In this document: positions 6,143 through 11,549 of the stretch, in pieces
Numbering within the stretch: the stretch's first letter is position 1
Layout of the letters: each line of letters starts with the position of its first letter
Source: Candidatus Saccharibacteria bacterium CG10_big_fil_rev_8_21_14_0_10_47_8
GTDB lineage: Bacteria; Patescibacteriota; Saccharimonadia; Saccharimonadales; UBA10212
Length of the DNA: 12,788 nt
Assembly (NCBI GenBank): GCA_002793885.1
Contig: PFEG01000018.1
Coordinates: 1-12,788 of the forward strand
Reading direction: 5' to 3'
Notes under the pieces: generated by a model
Databases searched by the model: none
Seen by the model: only the letters and a program-made list of their open reading frames with translations
Told to the model about the DNA's origin: nothing
Made by a program: the position numbers and the translations under genes

Positions 6143-6470
6143 TCGTCGGAACCGACGGTCAGCTTCTGCATAAGAAAATAGATTATTTTATTATGCTTCA
6201 ATCTCTAGTTGCTCTAGTCGCTTCCTTCTCTCAAGTTCGCAAACATCCCGATATATCGGGATTGGTTTACAAACTTGGTTAACTGCGAAAGGCCAAAACG
6301 AGGGACGAGGCAAATTAACACCTTACATTATCTGTTTTTAAGTGAAAAAGTCAACCGTAAGCAATTAATCTCGTCTTTCAAGTGTTGTGTCGGCCGCTTA
6401 AGGCGGGAAGTTGCTACAAGGATAATCCTTGTAGCATAAGCAATTAATTTTTTGTCTCTGTTATGACATC
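6143..6470. other. Intergenic region with long hairpin, palindrome and direct repeat
   Basis: About 330 bases between tRNA-Lys and comEC with no confident gene. Three structures stand out. (a) 6232-6277: on the - strand RNA, 13 pairs (two of them G:U), a two-base bulge, then an 8-bp stem, ATCCCGAT against ATCGGGAT. (b) 6412-6436: a 25-base near-perfect palindrome, TGCTACAAGGAT against ATCCTTGTAGCA around one central base. (c) TAAGCAATTAAT, repeated directly at 6358-6369 and 6437-6448, enclosing (b). A 40-codon - strand frame from a TTG at 6313 to a TAA at 6191 crosses the long hairpin. Its end (CELERRKRLEQLEIEA) looks like a charged helix, but no start is convincing. comEC's own promoter is not obvious. 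Confidence 0.5.
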
Positions 6471-7937
6471 ATGAGGCTAGTGAAGAAGTACAGGCGGACT
6501 ACGTTGATCACGGTGGGCTGCTTATCGGTGCTGCTGGGGTTGGGATTATCTAGAAAAGTAAATATCCAGCCTGCAATCTGGTGGCTGGTATTTGCTCCGC
6601 TGCTAGCAATTTTGAGAACTAAAAACCTTGCTAGCTTGCTTTTGGTTATCGTTCTTGGGCTGGGTGTTGGACTATGGCGCGGCAGTGGATTTATGCAAAA
6701 AGCTAACGACCTTAAAGCGCTAAGCGGGTACAAAGTAACAATTCAGGCTACCGCTACAACGGATTCCATTTACGGCAATAAAGCACAGATAGAATTTACA
6801 GCCAACCGCGTCCAACTTTTACAAGGAGGCTCCTTCCAAAATTACAACAAACCCTTGGCTGGCAATTTCAAAATTAGTGGCTTCGGTGAAAAGATGGTTT
6901 ACCGCGGGGATATCGTACAAGTAAGTGGCAAGTTGTATCCGATGCGGGGCTCCAATCAGGCCAGGATAGCCTACGCGCAACTACAGAAAGTCGGTGTAAG
7001 CACCAACTGGATCAACAAGTTAACCCGTAATTTTAATGCCGGTATGCAAAACGCTCTGCCAGAACCTCTGGCCTCCTTTGGCTTGGGCTTGTTGATAGGC
7101 CAACGCAGCACCTTGCCCACGGATATTTTGACGGCCCTGACTACGGTTGGGCTGGTACATATTGTGGCGGTATCCGGTTATAACCTGACTATTTTAGTAC
7201 GGGCAACACAGCGGGTAAAACTCCGCTCCAAATATCAAAGGTTGGTGATTTCGTTGGTTCTAATAGGGCTTTTTGTACTGATTACGGGTTTTAGCGCCTC
7301 GATTGTCCGGGCGGCTTTTGTGTCGATTCTTAGTTTGTGGGCGTGGTTTTACGGCCGTCACATCAAACCGATCTTACTGATACTGTTTGCCGCGGCTGTT
7401 ACCGGGCTGGTTAATCCGTTTTATGTATGGGGGGATCTGGGTTGGTATTTGTCGTTCCTGGCATTCTTTGGCGTACTGGTTATAGCACCGCTTATAGCAG
7501 CCAGATTATTCAAAGGGCGGCCCAAAATGCTTACCATGGTTTTAATAGAAACTCTATCGGCAGAGATTATGACTTTGCCGCTAATTATGATGACTTTTGG
7601 CAAACTGTCGCTGGTTGCGCTTCTGGCCAATGTAATTGTAGTGCCGATGGTGCCGTTTGCCATGCTGCTTGGAGCAATTGCTGCTGCTGCCGGTACGTGG
7701 TTGACTCCACTTGCCGGATGGTTTGCCTGGCCTGCCAAGATTTTGCTGACCTATATGCTCGATATTGTACGGCTTTTGAGCCAGCTGCCGCATGCTGCCA
7801 TTAACGGCTCGATTAGCGTTGTCCAAATGTTGATTCTATATGCTTTAGTTTTATTTTTAGTACTGGTTGTCAGTATTCATATACGAAGGAAAAATCATAA
7901 ACTTCCAGCCGTATCTATTCTTGGAATATCTAAGTAA
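6471..7937 (+). CDS. comEC: ComEC/Rec2-type DNA uptake channel protein (short form)
   Basis: A 488-residue polytopic membrane protein of the ComEC/Rec2 family, which carries single-stranded DNA across the cytoplasmic membrane during natural transformation. Two N-terminal membrane segments (about 10-27 and 33-65) are followed by an OB-fold-like soluble part (about 85-175). The competence domain (about 190-475) includes FGLGLLIGQRSTLP, GLVHIVAVSGYN (His230 to Asn238) and FSASIVRAAFVSIL, and at least seven hydrophobic helices. The C-terminal metallo-beta-lactamase domain of longer ComEC proteins is absent. The usual SGxH motif reads SGYN here. The protein ends in a basic tail. The ATG at 6471 lacks a Shine-Dalgarno sequence, but no better start is seen. 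CPR bacteria depend on imported nucleotides or DNA, which fits retention of this gene (inference). Confidence 0.9.
   Translation: MRLVKKYRRTTLITVGCLSVLLGLGLSRKVNIQPAIWWLVFAPLLAILRTKNLASLLLVIVLGLGVGLWRGSGFMQKANDLKALSGYKVTIQATATTDSIYGNKAQIEFTANRVQLLQGGSFQNYNKPLAGNFKISGFGEKMVYRGDIVQVSGKLYPMRGSNQARIAYAQLQKVGVSTNWINKLTRNFNAGMQNALPEPLASFGLGLLIGQRSTLPTDILTALTTVGLVHIVAVSGYNLTILVRATQRVKLRSKYQRLVISLVLIGLFVLITGFSASIVRAAFVSILSLWAWFYGRHIKPILLILFAAAVTGLVNPFYVWGDLGWYLSFLAFFGVLVIAPLIAARLFKGRPKMLTMVLIETLSAEIMTLPLIMMTFGKLSLVALLANVIVVPMVPFAMLLGAIAAAAGTWLTPLAGWFAWPAKILLTYMLDIVRLLSQLPHAAINGSISVVQMLILYALVLFLVLVVSIHIRRKNHKLPAVSILGISK
6822..6835. repeat. REP-palindrome core within comEC
   Basis: CAAGGAGGCTCCTT is identical to the central 14 bases of the palindromes flanking the transposase at 11519 and 12185. 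Here it lies in the OB-fold part of comEC and is read as QGGSF. The outer arm bases do not match (ACAAGG and CCTTCC). It may be chance, or a potential recognition or landing site for the transposase. Confidence 0.4.
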
Positions 7938-7971
7938 TAAAAAACCACCTTTTCTGGATGGATGTTTTCCA

Positions 7972-7999
7972 AAGAAAAACGGGGCCCCGAAGGGCCCCG
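7972..7999 (-). terminator. Strong intrinsic terminator of the sortase operon
   Basis: On the - strand the 8-bp all-G:C stem CGGGGCCC/GGGCCCCG has a stable UUCG tetraloop (on the + strand: arms 7980-7987 and 7992-7999, loop 7988-7991) and is followed by TTTTTCTTT. Orientation and tail show that it serves the - strand genes ending at 8116. It also lies about 40 bases past comEC but has no T-run on the + strand. Between it and the sortase stop, 8039-8065 holds competing hairpins (AGCGAC, GTCGCT, AGCGAC). Confidence 0.9.
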
Positions 8000-8115
8000 C
8001 CTGAACTTGCTCGATCCCTCTCGGGAGAGCGCGGTGTCAGCGACCGCTTGTCGCTCGTCAGCGACATAGAGTTTACCCATTCAGATCGTCATCCGAACGA
8101 GATTCCTTACTTCCT

Positions 8116-8619
8116 TCACCTCCTTTTCTGGTGAAGCTCTTCCCACTTGGATTCAGGGATGAACTCCGCCACGTAGCGGTGCGTCCGCTGACCCTTCGGG
8201 GTACAGGCTGAAAACACCAGCTTGTCCTCGTTCAGATCGCGGAGGATCCCGTTCACGTCATTCTCGCGAACAACGCGTGACCTGATGAAACGGTAGCGGA
8301 AGACCCTGCCCTGGGGACTGGTCATGTAGACCGAGTTGCCTTTGCGGAACAAGTCGATCTTATTGAACCAGGCGCCGTGAGTGGTTCGATGGCCAGCGAT
8401 GGCCACAGTCACACCCATGCCCGGGCGAGTGGGGATTCCGGTGTAGAAACCGGGTCCGTTCGCCAGGTCGGGCAGTTCTGAGGAGCTTTGTACGTCGACA
8501 TTAATGCCGAGGACATCGCTCTTCAGGGTCCAGCCAGTGGGGGCCGCCGAGGCGGCCCCCACCAGAACCAGCATCGCCAACGCAGCGAGTGCGCCGATGA
8601 CAAGAAGTCGTCGACTCAT
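8116..8619 (-). CDS. Secreted sortase (class E/F-like)
   Basis: A 167-residue protein with an N-terminal hydrophobic segment (about 4-25, ending ASA, so either a cleavable signal or an anchor) and a compact sortase domain. The catalytic triad is visible: His77 in IAGHRTTHGAWF, Cys139 in LVFSACTPKG and Arg148 in RTHRYV, with the nine-residue Cys-to-Arg spacing usual for these enzymes. Sortases are cysteine transpeptidases that cleave a sorting motif and join surface proteins to a wall or another acceptor. The C-T-P-K-G and A-G-H-R-T signatures point to the class E/F type common in Actinobacteria. The start lies three bases after the stop of the upstream gene (TAGACGATG), so the two are translationally coupled. 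The DNA is far richer in G+C than comEC or rimK. No LPxTG-type substrate is encoded in the window. Confidence 0.88.
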   Translation of the reverse strand: MSRRLLVIGALAALAMLVLVGAASAAPTGWTLKSDVLGINVDVQSSSELPDLANGPGFYTGIPTRPGMGVTVAIAGHRTTHGAWFNKIDLFRKGNSVYMTSPQGRVFRYRFIRSRVVRENDVNGILRDLNEDKLVFSACTPKGQRTHRYVAEFIPESKWEELHQKRR

Positions 8620-8622
8620 CGT

Positions 8623-9270
8623 CTACGTGGTGGTCGGGGCACTCCTGGGCACCCGGACGACGATGCGCCTGATCACAACCCTGGTCTTGCCCTTCTTGAT
8701 GATGACGTGCCTCACGACCTTGGTGCGGTACACGACCCGCTCGGGGCCGGGAACCTGCACGTAGATCGTCGGTCCCGACACCGTGTTGGTCACCGTGTTG
8801 GTGACCGTGACGCAGCCCAGCGAGGTGCTGAGCTGCAGTGGCTTGGGCAGCCGCCACTCGATCTTCCCGTTGGGGTAGCGCACGGTCGCCGCGACGAGCT
8901 CGGCGTACATGCGGCCCTGCGCGCGCTGCATGTAGGGCTGGGTCCAGACGAACTGCTCGCCCGGCTTGAGGGTGAGAGTGGTCGTGGGAACCACCTCCTC
9001 GCCGGGCGAGTACTGGCGGCCGTCGATCACGACCCCGTCCTTGCCGAACGCGACGCCGCGGACCGTGATGGTCATGCTCGTGCCGCGGGGCGCCTGGACG
9101 ACGCCGCTGGTCATGAACACCGTTCCGCCCGGCTGGGCGGTCTGGTCGGTGTTCGGTGTGCAGCCGGCGTCGACGACGCCGTCGTTGGCCGAGAGCGGGG
9201 CAGACGCGATGGCCATGGCCGAACCGGCCACGGCAGTCGTGATCAAAATCCTGCGGATGTTGCGGGTCAT
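8623..9270 (-). CDS. Secreted protein of unknown function coupled to sortase
   Basis: A 215-residue protein with a clear signal sequence (RNIRR, then a hydrophobic core, cleavage probably after ASA or LSA near residues 23-28). The middle (about 40-150) is rich in alternating hydrophobic residues typical of beta-sandwich domains (TSMTITVRGVAFG, GVVIDGRQYSPGEEVV, TTLTLKPGEQFVW). Cys37 and Cys153 could form a disulfide. The tail is unusual: TVTNTVTNTV, GPTIYVQVPGPERVVYR, then the strongly basic HVIIKKGKTRVVIRRIVVRV and SAPTTT. There is no LPxTG motif and no C-terminal hydrophobic anchor, so it does not look like a standard sortase substrate. An excellent ribosome binding site (GAGGTGA) precedes the ATG at 9270. 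Tandem VPGP/TVT segments occur in secreted proteins of Actinobacteria (from memory). Function unknown. Confidence 0.82.
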   Translation of the reverse strand: MTRNIRRILITTAVAGSAMAIASAPLSANDGVVDAGCTPNTDQTAQPGGTVFMTSGVVQAPRGTSMTITVRGVAFGKDGVVIDGRQYSPGEEVVPTTTLTLKPGEQFVWTQPYMQRAQGRMYAELVAATVRYPNGKIEWRLPKPLQLSTSLGCVTVTNTVTNTVSGPTIYVQVPGPERVVYRTKVVRHVIIKKGKTRVVIRRIVVRVPRSAPTTT

Positions 9271-9332
9271 TCAGATCACCTCATGCAGTAAGGTCCGCAA
9301 TTGTTGTGAACTAAGGAATGTGAGCTGATTGT

Positions 9333-9368
9333 AGGGGGTGCGCCGCAAGGCGGCTTTACTCCACCCCT
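9333..9368 (-). promoter_or_regulatory. Stable hairpin in the leader of the sortase operon
   Basis: The outer arms GGGGTG and CACCCC (9335-9340/9362-9367) enclose an inner stem GCCGC/GCGGC (9342-9346/9350-9354) with a three-base loop. It lies between the predicted start of transcription (near 9375) and the ribosome binding site (9279-9282) of the - strand operon, with no T-run after it. It could stabilise the 5' end or act as a binding site. Confidence 0.4.
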
Positions 9369-9381
9369 CACGGTTGTTTCT

Positions 9382-9410
9382 ATACTATCATATTATTGCA
9401 ATAAAGTCAA
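9382..9410 (-). promoter_or_regulatory. sigma70-type promoter of the sortase operon
   Basis: On the - strand, TTGACT (9405-9410) and TAGTAT (9382-9387) are separated by exactly 17 bases inside a stretch of very AT-rich DNA. This contrasts with the G+C-rich coding DNA it drives. The leader is about 105 bases long and contains a stable hairpin. Confidence 0.65.
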
Positions 9411-9443
9411 TAAAACATAAGAGATAATTGTATGTTCTAGTAA

Positions 9444-9467
9444 TAAAAAACCGCCCGCTGGCGGCTT
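9444..9467 (-). terminator. Intrinsic terminator after the secreted 138-residue protein gene
   Basis: On the - strand, AAGCCGCC pairs with GGCGGTTT around an AGCG loop, and the stem is followed by a T6 run (9445-9450). It ends the transcript of the gene at 9537-9953 just before the promoter of the sortase operon. Confidence 0.85.
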
Positions 9468-9489
9468 ACTTTATTTTAATGATAGTGTT

Positions 9490-9525
9490 ACTGCCAGTGC
9501 CTTCCCTCTGGAAGGCACTGGCAGT
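9490..9525. repeat. Perfect 16-bp inverted repeat downstream of a stop codon
   Basis: The arms at 9490-9505 and 9510-9525 (ACTGCCAGTGCCTTCC and its exact complement) are separated by only CTCT. It starts 11 bases past the stop of the - strand gene at 9537 and is followed by a separate true terminator. No T-run follows it, so mRNA 3'-end protection or a protein or recombinase site are options. Confidence 0.85.
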
Positions 9526-9536
9526 GAGGAGGAAGT

Positions 9537-9953
9537 TCAGTAGAGCTGGGCCCATCGAAGGGTGAAGCTGTTCTTGCCCAACATGACCCCGGCGCTCAGC
9601 GGAGGCGTAATTGACGCCACCATGCGGATGACAGGAGTACGGATCTCGTCGATGGTGGTCCACACCTTCCATTCGGTATAGCTCCTCCGTCTGACCCTGC
9701 ATAGCAGGTCCTGCTTGACCAGCTTGCAGTTTGCCGGCCTCCTGAGGGAGACTCCTTCAGGCACATGGACATGAAGCGTGCCGAGCGTGGGCGCGATAGT
9801 CGTCACGTAGACGAGAGCCGGCTTGCCGACAATGAAACCGTCGGCGGGTGGGCTGAAGTTGATCACCGTCACCGGCTGCGGCGACTTGCCGTTTCCTAGT
9901 GCAGGAGCGACTGCCAATGCAAGCGCGAGGCTTGCGAGCCTTGACTTTATCAA
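9537..9953 (-). CDS. Small secreted beta-sandwich (DUF11-like) protein
   Basis: 138 residues from a TTG at 9953, chosen because AGGA lies seven bases upstream and the protein then begins with a compact signal peptide (IKSRLASLALALAVAPALG). An in-frame TTG at 9980 would add nine residues without a ribosome binding site. The mature part resembles one domain of the DUF11/CARDB type: PVTVINFSPPADGF, then ALVYVTTIAPTLGTLHVHVP, EGVSLRRPANCKLVKQDLLC with two cysteines placed as in those domains, and a final VIRMVASI strand. There is no repeat, sorting signal or anchor, so the protein is probably released or held by partners. The gene has its own AT-rich promoter, a small hairpin (CCTTCA/TGAAGG, 9981-9995) before the ribosome binding site, and two hairpins after its stop. 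Its base composition resembles the adjacent sortase operon. Function unknown. Confidence 0.75.
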   Translation of the reverse strand: MIKSRLASLALALAVAPALGNGKSPQPVTVINFSPPADGFIVGKPALVYVTTIAPTLGTLHVHVPEGVSLRRPANCKLVKQDLLCRVRRRSYTEWKVWTTIDEIRTPVIRMVASITPPLSAGVMLGKNSFTLRWAQLY

Positions 9954-10051
9954 CCGAATTTCCTTCCGATTCGTGCTCAACCTTCAGGGTGAAGGGAGCG
10001 AGGTACATCAATCGGTGAAACACCTTGAGTTCCCACCAATCAAACCGTACC

Positions 10052-10080
10052 ATTTAAACATAAACAGTATAAAAAGTCAA
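10052..10080 (-). promoter_or_regulatory. sigma70-type promoter of the 138-residue secreted protein gene
   Basis: On the - strand, TTGACT (10075-10080) is followed after 17 bases by TTAAAT (10052-10057), with TG just upstream of the -10. The architecture matches the promoter of the sortase operon (same TTGACT, same 17-base spacing), so both units may be read by the same sigma factor under similar conditions. The leader is about 90 bases. Confidence 0.6.
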
Positions 10081-10122
10081 TGACTTGTATCTGTAACACC
10101 TCTGTTAATGAGATGTTATATG

Positions 10123-10131
10123 TGCTATAAT
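10123..10131 (+). promoter_or_regulatory. Extended -10 promoter of the yebC-ruv cluster
   Basis: TGCTATAAT is a consensus extended -10 (TATAAT at 10126-10131). The -35 region is weak. Transcription would start near 10138, divergent from the promoter at 10052-10080, leaving a leader of about 75 bases before the small ORF at 10214. Confidence 0.65.
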
Positions 10132-10149
10132 ACCCCTGTTAAGTCATAG

Positions 10150-10187
10150 TTCCTCACTTAGGTGTGCTGCTAGGCACAGTTGAGGAA
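10150..10187 (+). promoter_or_regulatory. Leader hairpin upstream of the small ORF and yebC
   Basis: TTCCTCA (10150-10156) pairs perfectly with TGAGGAA (10181-10187). Two more pairs follow across a bulged T, and a small inner stem (GTG/CAC). The hairpin begins about 12 bases after the predicted transcription start and lacks a T-run, so it is a leader structure rather than a terminator. Confidence 0.45.
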
Positions 10188-10213
10188 TGGAACGAATCGT
10201 ATGGAGGTATACG

Positions 10214-10330
10214 ATGAGTGAATACCGCAAGCTAGTAACAACGCAGCACGCCAAGAGCATTGGCGGCATGGCTGGCTATGCCTGCCAACAGGCAAATGCG
10301 GTGAGGAGGTATGATGAGTGGTCACAGTAA
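10214..10330 (+). CDS. 38-codon small ORF overlapping the start of yebC
   Basis: ATG at 10214, preceded by GGAGGT at 10203-10208, a near-ideal ribosome binding site. It encodes 38 residues beginning MSEYRKLVTTQHAKSIGG and ending VRRYDEWSQ at a TAA (10328-10330), which overlaps the start of yebC by 17 bases in another frame. The yebC ribosome binding site lies inside this ORF, so its translation probably opens or controls yebC translation. The initiation region closely resembles that of yebC (GGAGGTA...GATGAGTG in both), suggesting a local duplication. The peptide is soluble and slightly basic, with a Gly/Ala-rich centre (GGMAGYACQQANA), and matches no family I know. It could be a leader peptide or a true small protein. 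Confidence 0.6.
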   Translation: MSEYRKLVTTQHAKSIGGMAGYACQQANAVRRYDEWSQ

Positions 10331-11039
10331 ATGGTCAACTATAAAACGCCAAAAGGGCGCCAACGATGCTAAACGTGGTGTGCTGTTTACCAAGCTAGGT
10401 AATCAGTTAGCGGTAGCTGCTAGAGGTGGCACAGATCCAAATACTAACTCTTCTTTGGCTATGGTTATAGAGAAGGCCCGGGCAGCCAATATGCCCATGA
10501 GCAACATAGAGCGCTCAATCCAGCGTGCTGCCGACAAATCTGCTGCTCAGCTGGAAGAAGTCACTTATGAGGGCTATGGCCCCGGAGGCGTGGCTGTGAT
10601 CGTGGAGTGCGCCACTGATAATAAAAACCGGACCTACCCAGAGGTACGGCTGGCTTTTACTAAAAACGGTGGCAATATGGCCGAGCCGGGCAGCGTGGCC
10701 TTCCAGTTTAGCCGCAAGGGGGTAGTACGTGTTAAAGGTGTTGGAGAAGAGTTGCTCCTACAGGTGTTGGATGCTGGAGCCGAAGATGCCGTAGAAGAAG
10801 AGGGCGAGATAGTGGTTTACACAGCACCTTCGGATCTTGCCAAAGTGCGGGCTGCTCTTGCTGAAGCTGGTGTAGAAGTTATCGAGTCCGAGTTGACCTT
10901 TGTGTCAAATAACACCTTAGAGGTATCAGATAAAGAAACAGCCCGGAAAGTGGTCAACCTTATGAACGCACTGGAAGATTTAGATGATGTTACCTCCACC
11001 CACACCAACTTTGATATCAGCGAAGATGTCCAGCTCTAA
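10314..11039 (+). CDS. yebC: YebC/PmpR family protein (TACO1 homologue)
   Basis: 241 residues from the ATG at 10314, which gives the family's standard start MSGHSKWSTIKRQKG. The ATG three bases earlier lies too close to the GGAGG at 10305-10309. Family landmarks are KRGVLFTKLGNQLAVAARGG, NMPMSNIERSIQRA, YEGYGPGGVAVIVECATDN, KNGGNMAEPGSVAFQF, DAGAEDAVEEEGE and a C-terminal MNALEDLDDVTSTHTNFDI. YebC proteins were long annotated as transcription regulators; more recent work assigns them to relief of ribosome stalling at difficult (for example polyproline) stretches. Length is normal and all three domains are present. It overlaps ruvC by 14 bases and is the usual partner of ruvC-ruvA-ruvB. Confidence 0.96.
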   Translation: MSGHSKWSTIKRQKGANDAKRGVLFTKLGNQLAVAARGGTDPNTNSSLAMVIEKARAANMPMSNIERSIQRAADKSAAQLEEVTYEGYGPGGVAVIVECATDNKNRTYPEVRLAFTKNGGNMAEPGSVAFQFSRKGVVRVKGVGEELLLQVLDAGAEDAVEEEGEIVVYTAPSDLAKVRAALAEAGVEVIESELTFVSNNTLEVSDKETARKVVNLMNALEDLDDVTSTHTNFDISEDVQL

Positions 11040-11517
11040 GATCCGTATTTTGGGGATTGATCCGGGCACGGGGATTTTAGGGTTTGGGGTGATTGACTCG
11101 GCAGCGGACGGCAAGGCCACTCTGGTTGACGGTGGGGTGATACGTACACCGGCAAACCAGCTGCTGGATGGGCGGTTGATAGAAATTTACCGGCATCTGG
11201 CCAGCGTTATCAGCAAAACCAGACCTACCGTAATGGCTATAGAAAAGCTATTTTTTGCCCAGAATGTCACTACAGCCATGAGTGTTAGCCACGCCAGGGG
11301 CGTGGCGATGTTATCCGGCAAACTGGCCGGGCTGGAAATCGCTGAGTATACGCCGCTACAGATAAAACAGGCTTTAACCGGTTACGGGCGGGCTGATAAA
11401 AAACAAATGCAAGAAATGGTAAGAGTTATTTTGGGGCTAAAAGAGGTGCCAACCCCTGATGATTGTGCCGATGCCCTGGCTTGCGCAATAACTCACGCCA
11501 TGACCACCCGATCGTGA
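11026..11517 (+). CDS. ruvC: Holliday junction endonuclease RuvC
   Basis: 163 residues from the ATG at 11026 (MSSSKIRILGIDPGTG), near the usual length of about 170. An earlier in-frame ATG at 10984 lies well inside yebC and adds nothing homologous. RuvC cuts Holliday junctions symmetrically with RuvAB. The acidic active site is complete: Asp12 in ILGIDPGTG, Glu73 in MAIEKLFF, and the C-terminal acidic pair in DDCADALACAITH (Asp146 and Asp149). QNVTTAMSVSHARGVAM, SQLQIKQALTGYG-type sequence (here TPLQIKQALTGYGRADK) and KKQMQEMV are further RuvC blocks. The 14-base overlap with yebC indicates translational coupling. A REP-type element separates it from ruvA. Confidence 0.96.
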   Translation: MSSSKIRILGIDPGTGILGFGVIDSAADGKATLVDGGVIRTPANQLLDGRLIEIYRHLASVISKTRPTVMAIEKLFFAQNVTTAMSVSHARGVAMLSGKLAGLEIAEYTPLQIKQALTGYGRADKKQMQEMVRVILGLKEVPTPDDCADALACAITHAMTTRS

Positions 11518-11518
11518 G

Positions 11519-11547
11519 CTCCCTATTTCCAAGGAGGCTCCTTGGAA
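11519..11547. repeat. REP-like palindrome, left copy
   Basis: CTCCCTA is followed by TTCCAAGGAG, a central G and CTCCTTGGAA: a perfect 10-bp inverted repeat around one base. The 29 bases match the copy at 12185-12213 with one substitution (C for T in the fifth position). It lies two bases from the transposase stop codon and just after ruvC. Confidence 0.9.
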
Positions 11548-11549
11548 TA

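Noticed and set aside
7421..7826. Several frames of 80-125 codons on both strands inside comEC
   Set aside because: Shadows of the comEC frame, which carries the family motifs and continuous membrane helices.
7895..8080. 61-codon - strand frame after the sortase gene
   Set aside because: It runs straight through the strong intrinsic terminator (7972-7999) and into the 3' end of comEC, and its sequence matches nothing. No ribosome binding site was recognised.
8488..9291. 267-codon open frame on the + strand
   Set aside because: It is the antisense shadow of the G+C-rich sortase operon: no ribosome binding site, no recognisable domain, composition dominated by Arg/Gly/Asp/His as expected for antisense of G+C-rich codons. 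The - strand genes have signal peptides, a sortase triad, promoter and terminator.
7940..10080. Assembly chimera as the explanation of the G+C-rich island
   Set aside because: Not excluded, but disfavoured: the G+C-rich genes have AT-rich promoters and terminators intercalated between them (9382-9467, 10052-10080), and composition changes gradually rather than at two sharp joints. Only read mapping can settle it.
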